This document shows positions 11,245-22,537 of a DNA stretch of 64,000 nucleotides, piece after piece. This stretch comes from Plicaturopsis crispa FD-325 SS-3 (Eukaryota > Basidiomycota > Agaricomycetes > Amylocorticiales > Amylocorticiaceae). The first letter of the stretch is position 1, and each line of letters begins with the position of its first letter. The stretch lies in contig KN832554.1 of NCBI GenBank assembly GCA_000827205.1, positions 2,353,612 to 2,417,611 on the forward strand, in the 5' to 3' direction. A program made the translations under genes and the position numbers. Below the pieces are notes generated by a model. That model was not told where the DNA came from. It did no database searches and worked only from the letters and a program-made list of their open reading frames with translations.

Positions 11245-12569
11245 CTACAAGCTGCTGATCCTGGGTCTCTTCGAAGGATGGCCGTATGTCGTAACGTATG
11301 ATGTGGGGTGGTCCGTGCTAACAGAGTGCGCGTTTAGGTGTTTCTGGACACTTCGGATCTGCAGGGACTTGTCGCATGCGTCCCATAGACACCAGACGTA
11401 GGCCGTGATGGGCACCCGTTGGCCATCTTTAGTATCGACGCCATGGCATTCACGTACGTGGTCCCAGACGTCCGTGGCCGAGATGTCCAGGCCACACCCA
11501 CCATCCCACAAACAGCGGACGGGCCCTGAAGCATCCCTGATCTTGGGGCAATCTTTTCTCTTGATCCCGCGTCCCCGGACGGAGGAAGTCGAAAATGAAT
11601 TGGTGTTCTGTGTCGACGAGCTACCAGAGGAAGTCGAGCTGGTGATGGAAGATGAACGCGCTGAAGGACGAGCGTCGTGGTACGAGGCATGCGGCTGGGC
11701 GGGTGCTACAAACGTGAACGTCGGTTGGTTGCGGTGATCGTAGACTTGTGCGGGATTATAGCACGGTCTGGCAAGCGTGGCACTGGTACGCGAACCCATT
11801 AGCTTCAAGAAAATATGGAATAGAAAGCCAGCGCACTGAACATGCTCTTGGGCCCGCTTGATCGCTTCCGGAGAAAAGGCCGCTGCTACGGACTGTATCT
11901 CGAGATCCTGGCCAAACCGAAATGGTCTAAAACACCGCGTCAATACGTTGAAAGGAAAGAACATGGTATGGACCTACGAGGCGCCAGTGTTTGAAGGCGC
12001 CGGCGGTTGTGTTGACGCCGCGGCCGAGGGCTTTGGCTGATATTGGTAGGAAATGTTGGGATGAGGTGAAGGTCCTGAAACGTCGTGCGCCGCGCCTGTC
12101 AAAGGCGTGCGGGCACTGTCGGGCGCATCGTACTTCTTTTTCTCGGGGGAAGGTAGGGTGCGTCGCGATCCTTCGGTGGCGGCGTCGAGTAAAGAGCTGT
12201 CAAGTATTCTTTCAATTACTGCAAAGAAAGTGATCAAGAAAACTCACTGGTCATCATTTACCCGACTACTATCCTGATCTTGATTGGTTTCAGTCTCGGA
12301 AGTGGAGGGCGTTTCAAAGGGTGTAGCAGCATTGAGGTCGCTGAAGACAATACAGAATGAGCATACATGATATCATGTACAAATCTGGTAGAATACGCAC
12401 TCGATGAACTTGCTCCACCACTCCAAGCCGTAAACAGGAGCACCATCCATGCCCTCAGGCCAATTATGTTTCTGTGGAGTGGCGTTGCTGGAGCTGTCAA
12501 AGCAGTAGTGAGAAACGGTATCAGCGAGCAGGCAAAGCGAGTCGAATGCACTAACCAGTTGTTAAACAT
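11245..12569 (-). CDS. Putative zinc-finger nuclear protein, multi-exon, unassigned
   Basis: Read as one gene from ATG 12569 to stop 11245. A 14-nt first exon (12556-12569) joins in phase to an exon carrying WPEGMDGAPVYGLEWW, then to a Ser/Thr/Glu exon, a Pro-rich exon (SPEKKKYDAPDSARTPLTG), and by a GTAGGT...TTTTAG intron near 11974 to the last exon. The C-terminal 100 residues hold two atypical C2H2-like fingers: C-x4-GGC-x10-H-x4-H, then C-x4-C-x10-H-x3-H, spaced as in fungal CxWxxC fingers. A basic patch GRGIKRKDCPK precedes them and SKRPRISSL ends the protein. It may bind DNA or RNA (inference). One join (near 12235) is not settled: the best donor and acceptor do not agree in phase, so the protein may instead be two genes, with the finger part starting at 11964 or 11799. 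Confidence 0.5.
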
Positions 12570-12684
12570 TGCAGCTAGAAGAATGCGGAAGACTAGAGCG
12601 AGAGATTGAGCGAAACCTGCGAGAGCGCCACAGAACGGTCAATGGAATAGAACTGAGGAGAGAGAGAGGCTTGTAACGAACAGG

Positions 12685-12691
12685 TTTTATA
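12685..12691 (-). promoter_or_regulatory. TATA box for the minus-strand zinc-finger gene
   Basis: TATAAAA on the minus strand about 115 bases before the ATG at 12569. Confidence 0.35.
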
Positions 12692-13427
12692 AGAGAGATC
12701 TCCGGGCCACCCTAGCACGCGTCGACGCGACGCGACTACGGGCGAAATAGCTACAACGCTTGCTCAACAATGAGCTTCCCCTGAGTGCGGCCATGACCGA
12801 TTACCAAAATTGAACGTTCGCGTTCGTCCATTGTTCCTCGCAATAGACACAGACGTTTCTTCGTCACATGTCTACGTTCGAGGCGATTCCTGTTGTCGCA
12901 CGGGATGAGGGCGTTGGTATGAAATCCAAGGACTACAGTCAAAACTCACCATTTCATTTGCATGGGGAGACAGCAAGCCCTTTGAGCAATAACGCATGCA
13001 AGACTCGCTTTGGCCGTCGAGAACCCGGGGACCGTAGCCATGGGCACGCCGCTGCGTAACTTAGACTGCCAAAGCGTAGGATGCCAGCTGTTGATTCTGT
13101 TTCTCTACCCCACAGGCATCATGTATGTTTCCTTATATTTCCAAACGTCAGCCTGCGTGCTCCTAGATAGAACACTTAGGCATGCTCAGCCTGTATATCC
13201 TGCTACATCGGCTAAGAAATCGAAATCGAGGCGAGTGGCTCAGTTTGCTCACCAGGATATTTAATATTTGCAGCGTAGATTTTCGGATGGACGACTCATG
13301 CTGTCCTACGCCGATGCAAGAAGTCGAGCTGATTTTCATGGCCGTCTTATGGCCGATCTCTGCCAGTCCTGCTCAGATTTATTTGTCTCCGGACTTCGTT
13401 ACATCGACCGCCGCATTGCCCGTTTGT
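12692..13427. other. Gene-free interval
   Basis: 736 bp with no supported gene. Short plus-strand frames at 13010-13540 are mostly antisense to, or just upstream of, the NIF3-like gene's last exon and show no motif. Confidence 0.4.
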
Positions 13428-13901
13428 CTACTCGTCCTCGAGTCTGTAAACATCGTACGCAACCTCTTCATAAGGATGCACCTATGGACAATGACCAGAA
13501 ATATTTAGTGTCAGATAATTAGGATGTTTGCAAAGCAAGACCTTACTGCTTTCAATACACGAATTACATCCCGCAACTCGCTCCGTTCACCGAGATCATT
13601 CACAACCACCTCTACCCTGTCCTCCTCGACATATTCAAGTTTCCCAACGTCGCCGATGGTGGGGTTCGCGCCCGTCACCGGCTTAAATTGCCCTGCAAAC
13701 CACCAGAAAGAGCTACAACAGATAGTTTCCACTCAGCGAGTAATTTAGGATCTGACCGGTGCCCCGTGTGACGAATGCACAGTGCTCATAGTCCCCGATC
13801 TTTCCAACCGCGAGCGGGCGCGCAGTGAAAAGGTGGTTCAAGATATCGCGCGTTGTGTGAGACGGGGTGAAGAACACTAATTTGTAGCGAGAAAGCGCCA
13901 T
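13428..13901 (-). CDS. Small NIF3-like (COG3323-type) protein, 114 aa
   Basis: Three exons on the minus strand: 13757-13901, 13547-13692 and 13428-13481, all in phase (345 nt with stop). The product starts MALSRYKLVFFTPSH, continues with GKIGDYEHCAFVTRGTGQF, PTIG, a conserved EDRVEVVV strand and the C-terminal HPYEEVAYDVYRLEDE. This is the short single-domain relative of the NIF3/dimetal-binding fold, structurally like CutA, found as about 100-120-aa proteins in bacteria and fungi. HPYEE is the family's most conserved segment. The biochemical role of the family is unknown. The gene is divergent from coatomer zeta (302-bp shared promoter). Only exon 1 and 2 stand out as open frames; the 54-nt last exon is easy to miss. 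Confidence 0.88.
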
Positions 13902-14203
13902 CTTCGGATGGGTTAAGTTGTTTCGATATTTCGACAGGGAGAAATAGCACCAGGGCCTCTATTCGCCAACACTGTGATTCTGAAAGACGCCCGGGCCAGT
14001 ATACTGATCAAGATTATTTGGCGGCGTTCATGAGTGGGGAGAGGTATATGAAGTTCCGGGATCCGATTCTAGCAGTTCGGCGAGACCAGCGCGGCCACAG
14101 CTTTCGACGTGTTCAGCATTACAGCCACGGTGAGTAGCGCGTTGTTCCTCCTAGTTTCACAAATGCTGATTGAGGGCATATTCCAGCTCGTTCCTACCTA
14201 AAC

Positions 14204-14874
14204 ATGAATCTGTCGCTATATAGCGTGAGCGCTTTCTTGATACTCGACACCGAGGGCCATCGCGTGCTCGCCAAATACTATCACCCTACGGGCCATCCAG
14301 ACGGCGAGGCCAAGCACCTCCTCACACTTAAGGAGCAACGCGCTTTCGAGAAGGGATTGTGGCAAAAGACTAAAAAAGCTGGTGGTGAGTCCCATCCATT
14401 ATGCGATTATGCGTCATGCACTCATTTGACGTCGAATGCAGGCGACATCATCCTGTACGACGCGCACCTAGCCGTGTACCGGCATTCGCTCGACCTCATA
14501 TTTTACATTGTCGGTGGACCGTCGGAGAACGAGCTCATGCTGCATTCGGCGCTTGGCGCGTTTGCTGATGCGGTGCACATGCTCCTACGAAACTCGGTCG
14601 AGAAACGCAGTGTGCTGGAGAACCTCGACCTGGTTTTGCTTTGCTTAGACGAGACGATTGATGACGGGTGCGTTTGGACTCTTCGCGTGTCGGATACGTA
14701 TGAATGCTCAAGCCACTGCATAGCGTTATCGTCGAGACGGACTCGACGACCATCGCGTCGCGCGTCAGCCGGCCGCGCGCAGATACAACAGAAATCGTGA
14801 TCAACGAGCAGACGATCATGAGCGCCTACCAGACAGTCAAGGAGAAGATGCAGCAGCGGATAGGGCAACTGTAG
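14204..14874 (+). CDS. RET3: Coatomer subunit zeta, 185 aa
   Basis: Three exons, 14204-14384, 14442-14667 and 14724-14874, phase-consistent. The product is a longin-fold clathrin-adaptor small-chain protein: MNLSLYSVSAFLILDTEGHR, YYHP, FEKGLWQKTKK, GDIILYDAHLAVYR, LIFYIVGG, NELML, LDLVLLCLDETIDDGVI and the C-terminal helix IMSAYQTVKEKMQQRIGQL. These are the landmarks of the zeta subunit of the COPI coat, which with gamma-COP builds the adaptor layer for retrograde Golgi-to-ER vesicles. Length (about 180-190 aa) is normal. Zeta is preferred over sigma/mu adaptin chains because of LDETIDDGVI and the ILETD-like strand that follows. Confidence 0.93.
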
Positions 14875-15004
14875 CTTCCATATGTTTCGGTACACGCATA
14901 TTCAGTATTTATTTCTCGCAACGCCAAAAGACTGACATTCTCTTGTCGGTACACGTACAACTAGGCCGCGCCCTGAAGGCCTGACTACCCTTCCGATATC
15001 AAGC

Positions 15005-15307
15005 TCAAGATGGAGGCAAGCCTGATGGTGTCTGCCTACGAGACCGCCTCCCGATCCGCTTGGGGCTTACTGCTGGCTCGTAGGTACTAGCGCTTAATCG
15101 TGAACCCCATCCAGTGAAGCGAAAAGATCTGAAACGTGTATCCTCCATGTTTCCATACGACTTGAACGCTTCATGTATTGCACCCCAGAGTATGTCCTCC
15201 GGTACTGGATTAGTGTCCTCTGTCGCAGGAGCCTCAGCGTCATTCTGAGTGATCATGAAAGAACAACATATTTTGAAGCTGCTTGAAGCTTGATGTCTGG
15301 ATATCAT
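15005..15307 (-). CDS. Possible small protein, doubtful
   Basis: An open frame of 100 codons on the minus strand, ATG 15307 or 15256. From the second ATG it reads MITQNDAEAPATEDTNPVP, then DILWGAIHEAFKSYG, an acidic-then-amphipathic pattern that looks protein-like. It sits in the 587-bp gap between coatomer zeta and the F-BAR gene, and no domain is recognised. It may equally be chance. Confidence 0.25.
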   Translation of the reverse strand: MISRHQASSSFKICCSFMITQNDAEAPATEDTNPVPEDILWGAIHEAFKSYGNMEDTRFRSFRFTGWGSRLSASTYEPAVSPKRIGRRSRRQTPSGLPPS

Positions 15308-15461
15308 TGAGAGCTTGATCCGCCGGACACAACGGAAAGCGATGCAGGAGTTACAGGGTTTATAGGGGTCCCACCAGTAAATTGACCGATAGAGCGGGAG
15401 TCGACGGCAATCATATCTCTTTCAAATTCTAACGTCGACCACGACGACTCCCGACGATAAA

Positions 15462-18400
15462 ATGTCAGCTAGACGGCAGGCTTCGACGACCTCGCTTTCG
15501 CGCTATGCACGAGCAAATTCACCCGAGTTAGCACCACGCTCTGACGCTTTCTGCAATGCCTTCTGGGGTCTCGGTGATGGAGGAGTTGACGTTCTGTTTG
15601 CACGTATGCGCGGGGCAACGAGGACCATAGATGAACTGCAGGTCTTTTTCAAAGAACGGTATGTACGGCACTTAAGCAAGTTGACGCTAATGGTCTCATA
15701 TTCCATCCATAAGGTCTGCCATTGAAGAGGAGTACGCCAAGCGCCTCGCTAAACTTGCAAAGCAAACCCTAGGCAGAGACGAGATTGGGTCCGTACCAAA
15801 CCGTTGACGGATGCTCCGTAATTACTGACCCTCCACTAGAGAGCTCAGGAACTCGCTGGATACTCTGAGACTCGAAACCGACAAGCAAGCCGGCTTCCAT
15901 ACACAGCTCGCGCAGCAGATTCGCACCGACATCCTCGGCCAGACATCCGCCTTCGCCGCCAGACAGGCACACTTCAAAAAGGCGTACCAATCACAGATTG
16001 AGAAGGAATTCAAGGCCAAGCAAACACAAGAGTCATACGTGAACCGTGCGCGCGAGAAATACGAATCGGACTGCCTACGTATCAACTCGTACACGGCCCA
16101 GTCGACGCTTGTGCAGGGAAAGGATTTGGAGAAGATTCACCTGAAGCTTGAACGGGCACAGCAGACGGTGCAGGCGAATGAGCGCGATTTCGCTAATTTC
16201 GCGCGGGCATTCCAGGAGACGGTCGCTAAATGGGAACAAAACTGGAAGACATTCTGCGATAGTGCGCAGGACCTGGAGGAGGAGCGCATGGAGTTTATGA
16301 AGGACAACATGTGGGCATATGCGAATTCGGTGTCCACTGTATGCGTTTCCGACGACGAGGTAAATGTCTCCGTCATCGTTTGTGACCCGCATTGCCAATA
16401 CTTTTTTTTTTCGTTTACAGTCGTGCGAGCGTATGCGGCTCGCACTAGAACAACTTGAGCCAGACAAGGACATGGAAAACTTCGTCCGCGATTACGGCAC
16501 AGGGAACTCGATCCCTGACCCTCCTGCATTCGTTAACTACACTACCCCGGATGCCGTATCGTCCGCATCCACCCGCCCAACTACACATCCGGCGATGTTC
16601 TCTCGTGTCTCGCAGCGACCGGCGCCTCTGCGCGCACCACCGCCACAGACGCAGGAAGTAGAACCTGAACCCCCTGTCAATACAGCTGGCGTTGGTGCAG
16701 GCAACAGACGGCCCACCAACGGAGACGAAGGAGGGTTGACGAGACAGCCTACCCGAGGAAGCACTCGAGGCGGAGGCTCATATCAGGCATCCTCCCAAGC
16801 AAATGGTTCCATTTCCATGAGCAATGGTGCGGCGTCTTCTGGTTCAAGGCAGGGCACGCCTTCTCGGGATATCCAGGGATCATACAGGCCGCCCCAAGAC
16901 CCTAATGCGGAGCCTATTGATCCTACTGCGAAGACCATGATCAAGATCGGCGAGAAGGCCTACGAGGTGGACCCCAATAACGACCCGCAACAACAGAGCT
17001 CGAGTCGCACGGGTGGTAGTGTGAGGCGGAACGGAACGCTCTCGCATGGTAGGGTCGGTGAGCAGGGCGATCCCCTCGCGCAGACCATGCAAGAGCTTAA
17101 CGCGGGATCTGGATCGAGCGCTACCAAACGAAACAGCATATACCGCCCAGCTCAAACGCAACCCGGTCCTTCGCGCAAGGGCACGATGGACTCTGTAGGT
17201 CCGGGATCCTCTTCCTTGTCTCCCCCTGGCTCTAGTAGCAGTGTTGCCCAAGGATCCTCGAACAACCGGAATACCGACTACCGTAACTCAGCTGAGGTCG
17301 TTGTTGGAGCCTACCCGGGCACTTCGAGGCCGTCGTCGCCCAATCCGCCGAAGGCAAACTTCTTCCCGGGCCAAAAGCCCGTGTCTCCGTCAAACTCTGG
17401 GATGCCTGTAGAGACTGTCCTGAATGACTACCACCAGTCCTTCCCTGGTGAGGGTAAATCACCCAGCCGCCGCAACAGCTTCAATGCTCCCCCACCGCCA
17501 TCATCTGGGCCAAGTGGGAGTACTCACAGCCGCAACCAGAGCCGCAACCAGAGTCAAGGGCAAAACTTTGTTCGCCCCGTGAGCCGGGAAGGTCACGCCG
17601 GCATTGGAGCTGGGCGTGGGACGAGCCCGCAACCTATCTCGCGGAACCCAAGCCCAGGCATTCCGCCTGGTGGTGCGGGCCTCAGGAACAGTGGCATGAA
17701 TGTTCCGCCCACGAGCGCGTCGGCGCTTGCCACAGGTGCGAGCGGGGGCTTCAATCTCGGCCGGTCGGGTTCTATCGCACAGCGTGCCACCAGCCCTAAC
17801 AGCGTTGGTATCGCGCTCGATCCGAACGGGCGGGTTGCCGTCGACGAGATGGCGGACAGGTACCGGCAGCAACCCCCACAACAGCAGCCTTACCAACAAG
17901 GACCCCACCGCCAAACCAGCTATACCGCTGGAGGGAGTGCAATCGTCGCGCCACCACCTCAACAGCCCAACTATGGTTACGGTACGTCGCCGGCGCCGCG
18001 CGCACCCGGGTACCCGGCCCAGCAGCCATACACGCCGCACCCGTCGGCGCCTCAGCAACAGCCGTATAACCCGCCTCCACCAGCACACTATAATCCGCCC
18101 CCGTCGGCACAACCGGTCTACCAGCCGCAGCCACAGGCGTACCCTAATGGAAATGGCGTTCAACGCGGAGCCTCCGTTGGAGGCGGTGGTAGTGGCTCTT
18201 ACAATTATGGCCAATCACAGCCTTCAGCTCGCACTGTCAATGGCCAGTATAGCTCTCAAGGATACCGGGAGACGAGCCCGGCTGTCGTGCGTACTCCCTC
18301 GCCCCAGCCGGCGCCTCAGCAAGGCCCCCCGCCCACGAACCAATATACAGAAGATGGGCGAGGCATCCTATTTTATGGTACGTCCAAGTTTAATCTTTAC

Positions 18401-18614
18401 TTTCGCGTTCTTATTGATTTGGTTGTTCTAAATAGTCAAAGCACTGTACGATTACACCGCGTCTATCGAGGAGGAGTTCGACTTCCAGTCCGGCGACATC
18501 ATCGCCGTTACTGCGACTCCAGAAGATGGTTGGTGGAGTGGCGAGCTCCTGGACGAGTCGAGACGACAGCCCGGGCGCCATGTCTTCCCAAGCAATTTTG
18601 TTTGCCTCTTCTGA
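15462..18614 (+). CDS. F-BAR and SH3 domain protein (Cdc15/Imp2-type), about 975 aa
   Basis: Five exons with introns near 15659-15713, 15790-15838, 16360-16420 and 18378-18435. The N-terminus (residues about 25-270) is an FCH/F-BAR domain: FCNAFWGLGDGGVDVLFARM, then ERSAIEEEYAKRLAKLAK and long amphipathic helices with YVNRAREKYESDC. A very long Ser/Pro/Gln/Asn-rich disordered middle follows (about residues 310-900), including AYEVDPNND and repeated PSRRNS-like phosphosite patches. The last exon encodes an SH3 domain: ALYDYTASIEEEFDFQ, GDIIAVT, DGWWSGELLD and FPSNFVCLF. Order and length match the fungal septation/endocytosis F-BAR proteins (Cdc15, Imp2, Hof1): membrane-bending scaffolds that recruit formins and WASP-type proteins to the contractile ring. 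Cdc15/Imp2 rather than Bzz1 is favoured by the single SH3 and the long linker. Confidence 0.9.
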
Positions 18615-19288
18615 TTGCGCCCACGTCTTCGGAGGCCCCACATCTACGATACATCTACCTCCCTATCGTTCTAGGTATGCCTGTTAACGAGCACATCTGT
18701 ATAATCCCGTTTCACCGTCTTTTTTTGGTCAGCTTGGTGATACTCTCCACGGATGCGTGTCACTGGCTGGCTCGCATCTCACCTCATGTATCCCAGTACT
18801 CCGCCCTCGTTTCTCCAATTTGTTTCGTTTCGACTGATCACCTACCCTCCTTTTTTTGCGTTTCCTTGCTCTTTCAGTCTATATGATGTGTCTATAGTAC
18901 TTTCAGGACGCTCGTCGTCTGCAATCTTGCGAAGTAAATTATTTATGCATGTATATACACATACATACCCATTGTTACGCAGAAACGCTCCACCGCAAGA
19001 CATCTGTGATAGCCTTCGGATTAATCTTCGTCCAAGGAAGATATCTAGGGGGTGAGACGGACTAATCAGAGTTCGATGGGGGACATACAGCAGACGCGCG
19101 TGTAGAATATGTAGTCCGGAAGCCGGTAATTCCGCGCTGGTAGTACCGTGCCGGAAGACTCCTCCTCCTCTAAAAGGCGCAGCAGTTGACGATGTGAGAA
19201 GGCCTCGATGTATTTGAATGCATGGGAGTCGCATCCTCGTTGGAAGTGTAACGAGGACGGCGGAGTTGATTGCCTCGCAGAACAAGCA
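18615..19288. other. Intergenic 3' regions of convergent genes
   Basis: 674 bp between the F-BAR gene and the minus-strand SANT-domain gene. T-rich stretches are visible; no gene is supported. Confidence 0.4.
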
Positions 19289-21296
19289 CTAAGGTGCCAT
19301 GTCGTACCCGAACTCAGCCCACAGTCCCTCTTCAAATTTGCTTTCGGCACCACAATCATCAGCATCGAGTTTCTCTTCCTCCGAGAGCTCCGCAAGCAAT
19401 GCGTCCTCATCGATATCCAGTGGCATTAGCGGGTCGATATCCAATGCCGACGCAGGAAGTCGCAAGAATGGAGCATATATTTGTCTGTGAAGACGATTGA
19501 CAGAGCCGTGGTGTTTTTTGTCGCGCATTTCTAGCTCCTTGTCGTGTGCGTACTCGTGGCCCTCGGAGTCCAGGTCGGGTTCGTCCCTTTTCCGTTTCTT
19601 GGTCTTTTTGACATCGATATCCAGCCGCTCAAGCAGGCCCGCGAACTGGCCCTGCCTGTCCAAGGTTTTGCCTGCCATCATCTCCAAGGCCTGCCGCACG
19701 TTTGAGGCGACGAGCTAGCTGTACTAATCAGTACACTGTTCATTAGAAAATCAATTGCTAGGGGCGGTACCGATTCGGTTGAAACTCTCCACACTTTTGC
19801 GTGGGATTTGAGACGGAGCTCCTGCTCGCGCGCTACGACAGTGCGGTGCACGAGCTCAGTCGTGAATGCGACGATGTGGGCGTGCAAAAACCGTATAGTC
19901 TCTGCTGATATACGAGATACCACCTCGGAAGGGACGTCGTGTAATTCGCGATATGTGCTATACCATGACTACTGCGTTAGACGCATACGAAAAAAGAAAA
20001 AGGGTTGACGCACTTCATAAATTTACCAAGTTTTCCCAGGTAGAACAAATCGAGGTTGTCGGTGTGCAGAGTGTCCACGGTGATACCGGCGTCAATAAAC
20101 TGAGCCATTCTTTTTGAAGGTCGAGGGATGTGGCCACCGTTTGGTTCGTCGGCGTTCTCGTTCGCTTTGGACCGCTGAGCCTCTTCACCGCCGACAACGG
20201 TTTCTGTAACATGTGCTGCTTCACGGACGTCATCTAGTGCCTTGGCTTTGGCTTTGGCTTTGCGCCCGGGAGGCTTGATGAGCCCGACTTGGGTACAGAC
20301 GGGCTCACCTGTAAGAAGAGCTTTTTTGCGCCGCATGTACTGGCGCTTTTGGTATCGAATGCGCGAGGCTGGCGAGAGTCCGACGAGTGGGTCGGGCGCC
20401 GGGGATGGCGTCCTCGCTGTGAAGGAAGGTGGCGGGCCTATATTCGTCGACGAGAAAATGAACTCCGTGGGAGGTGGGTGGGCTTGGCTGTTTGACATGA
20501 TATTGTCAAATGTTGTTGCGTCCATGAATCCCTCGGTTGCATGAGATGGATTAGGAATTTCGGATGGAATTTGAGCGCCAGTGGGAGGGGGGACGGATGG
20601 GTCGCCTGCGTCTATCGATTGTGCATGGCCCTGCGGTGCATCATCTTGGTCAGGCTGAGGGCCAGTTTGTTCTCCGTCCCGAAGCAAGCGGTCAATGACC
20701 CGAAGATGTGGAAGGTCAAGGCCCGCAAGAATATCTTCCATTGCCCACTGCACCGCATGCTCCTGTCGCAGTCTCTTCCCCTCCTCTCTCCGCGCTTTAC
20801 CACCCGCTGACCAGTCGACGCGGTGCATGCCTTCCTTCACCAGGGTCTCCCTGCGCCTCCTCACATGGCTGTCCTCCCACGTCGGCTCGGCTTCCGCCAA
20901 CGCGCCCGCCATGCCCTCCTCAAACTCCGTCCAAGCCTCTGACACTTCCATAGCCGCGGGCAGCGCACGCTTATTCCGGGTCGGTGGGCCTGAGTTCTGG
21001 GCGCTCTCTAGCGCGTCAATATACACACAGACGTCCACCACAGTCTTCGTTTTGATACATTCCGCTATCAGGTCCGGGCGGAGGCGCGAATGAATGCTCA
21101 ACGCGTGGAAAAAGGAGTTTTTCTCGGCAGGGGTCCAGTGCCCTGCGGGAGGCAGGTAGAAAGGAGGCAGGTCAGGTCCATCGCTTCCTATGAGATGGCG
21201 CTGGAATTGCGATACGTGTTTCTGGTAGTGCGAGATGTAGCGGGCGTCGAGGGTCGGGCGGACCGAGGCCTCTGCGGGGTCGTCGTCTTCGGTCAT
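19289..21296 (-). CDS. SANT/Myb-domain nuclear protein (Rrn5-like), 631 aa
   Basis: Three exons: 20014-21296, 19771-19957 and 19289-19714; phases agree exactly. Near the N-terminus (residues about 50-98) is a SANT/Myb-like domain: GHWTPAEKNSFFHALSIHSR then KTKTVVDVCVYIDALE, the pattern of the RNA polymerase I upstream activating factor subunit Rrn5. Later parts include SRIRYQKRQYMRRKKALLTG (basic), KPPGRKAKAKAKAL (basic, nuclear-signal-like), FLHAHIVAFTTELVHRTVVARE (helical), KKTKKRKRDEPD and HRQIYAPFLRLPASALDID, which ends in an acidic tail. A nuclear DNA-associated role is well supported; the Rrn5 assignment rests on the SANT segment and the overall plan and is tentative. The second acceptor choice (CTATAG before ACATATCGC) keeps the frame open and was preferred over the nearer one. 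Confidence 0.75.
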
Positions 21297-21637
21297 CGTC
21301 AGACATTAATCTTTACGCAGCTTTAGCGCCTTGGGCTGACGCCTACGAGTACTCGTGTCACTTGATAGTCAGTAGAACCTCAGCAGAGCAGAAATGAGAA
21401 TGTGGCAGCTCGAGCAATGGCAAAGCTTGGACTTGAGGCGCGTCGAAACTTTCATAGCCCCTGATTCAGCCCGAGGCCCGAGGGGCATCTGTTGCAAGCG
21501 CTCGCCGTCGAACGAAATATTTATTTACTCCAAGTTAACACTGATAGAACGCATACTCCGACCAAGTTCCAGTGTGATAGATAAAAATACAATGGCATGG
21601 GTATAAGTAATAGATACAAAATGTTTGAAGTCCACGT

Positions 21638-22537
21638 CTAGTCCATCTCCTTGCGAGCTGCAACCTCCTCTAGAAACTCTTTGCCATCAAGCGACATTGA
21701 GCCTTTCCAAAACACGGGTAGATCCTCCTCTGCATTGAAGGTCTCCATCACGCCCTGGACCTCCTTCTTCGCCACATACGCCATGTAGCATATAGCAATC
21801 GATACCGCGTCCACGGCGCGTCCCCCGGGCGTGGTGATCAGCACACGTGCGGTCAGGTCGCGCCCGGTGTTGTCTTCAGGGCGGTCCGAATACGGCAGCG
21901 CGAGGGAGCAAAAATCGCGCGCCGCGATGAGTTGGTCGCCGGAGAGCTGCGTGACACCGTCGTCGGTTGCGAGAACAGGCACGACCAGCCGCAGCCGCTG
22001 TGCGCCGTTGTCGTCGAGGGAGACTGCCACATTGCCGACATCTCTGTCGCCTTCGTGAGAGGGCGCGACACAGATCATGTGCGTGAAGCAGTCTGCGTGG
22101 TACCAGGGGTAGGAGCGGAGCTCGGCGCCGGGCAAGAGGTCCTGCGAGAATGCGACGTGCAGGCCAGGGATCATCTCCTGTAAGCCATACAACTCGGCCT
22201 GCGGCGGACATGCACTGGGTGCCATGCCGCTTGCACCGAATGAAAACCTCGGTGCAAGGGGCGACACACGTCTCTTGGTCGAGCGGAATAGAGTGCTAGG
22301 ATACGGCACAGAGTCCTTGAGTGGTGTAAGAGGCGTGGGCTCGCTGGAAAGGGCTTTATCGGTGTCGATTTTGAGCCGGACGGCACAGCGCTCATTCAGG
22401 GTACGGCGACCGGGGTTGTAGAATTCGTCGTCTGAGGACGTCATGCTGATAGACGAGCTCGAGGACGCTCCCGGCGTAGAGGCCATGGAGGAAGGCGTAT
22501 TGAATACGTGCTCCGGCGTGGAAAAATAGGATGGCAT
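21638..22537 (-). CDS. Unassigned protein, 299 aa, possible inactive phosphatase fold
   Basis: A single uninterrupted frame; the ATG at 22537 (MPSYFSTPEHVFNTPSS) is preferred over one at 22639 because the intervening residues look untranslated. The first 130 residues are Ser/Pro-rich and disordered (TSSDDEFYNPGRRTLN, TPLTPLKDSVPYPS). The ordered C-terminal half has HMICVAPSHEGDRD, RLRLVVPVLATDDG, RVLITTPGGRAVDAVSIAIC and EEDLPVFWKGSMSLDGKEFL. The strand-loop-helix RVLITTPGGRAVDAVSI resembles the position of the CX5R loop of tyrosine/dual-specificity phosphatases, but the Cys is absent, so if the fold is right the enzyme is inactive. I am confident it is a gene but not of the fold. Confidence 0.7.
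   Translation of the reverse strand: MPSYFSTPEHVFNTPSSMASTPGASSSSSISMTSSDDEFYNPGRRTLNERCAVRLKIDTDKALSSEPTPLTPLKDSVPYPSTLFRSTKRRVSPLAPRFSFGASGMAPSACPPQAELYGLQEMIPGLHVAFSQDLLPGAELRSYPWYHADCFTHMICVAPSHEGDRDVGNVAVSLDDNGAQRLRLVVPVLATDDGVTQLSGDQLIAARDFCSLALPYSDRPEDNTGRDLTARVLITTPGGRAVDAVSIAICYMAYVAKKEVQGVMETFNAEEDLPVFWKGSMSLDGKEFLEEVAARKEMD

Noticed and set aside
17501-18214. 237-codon minus-strand frame
   Set aside because: Antisense to the Pro/Ser/Gln-rich exon of the F-BAR gene; Arg/Val-rich composition is the usual shadow of such sequence.
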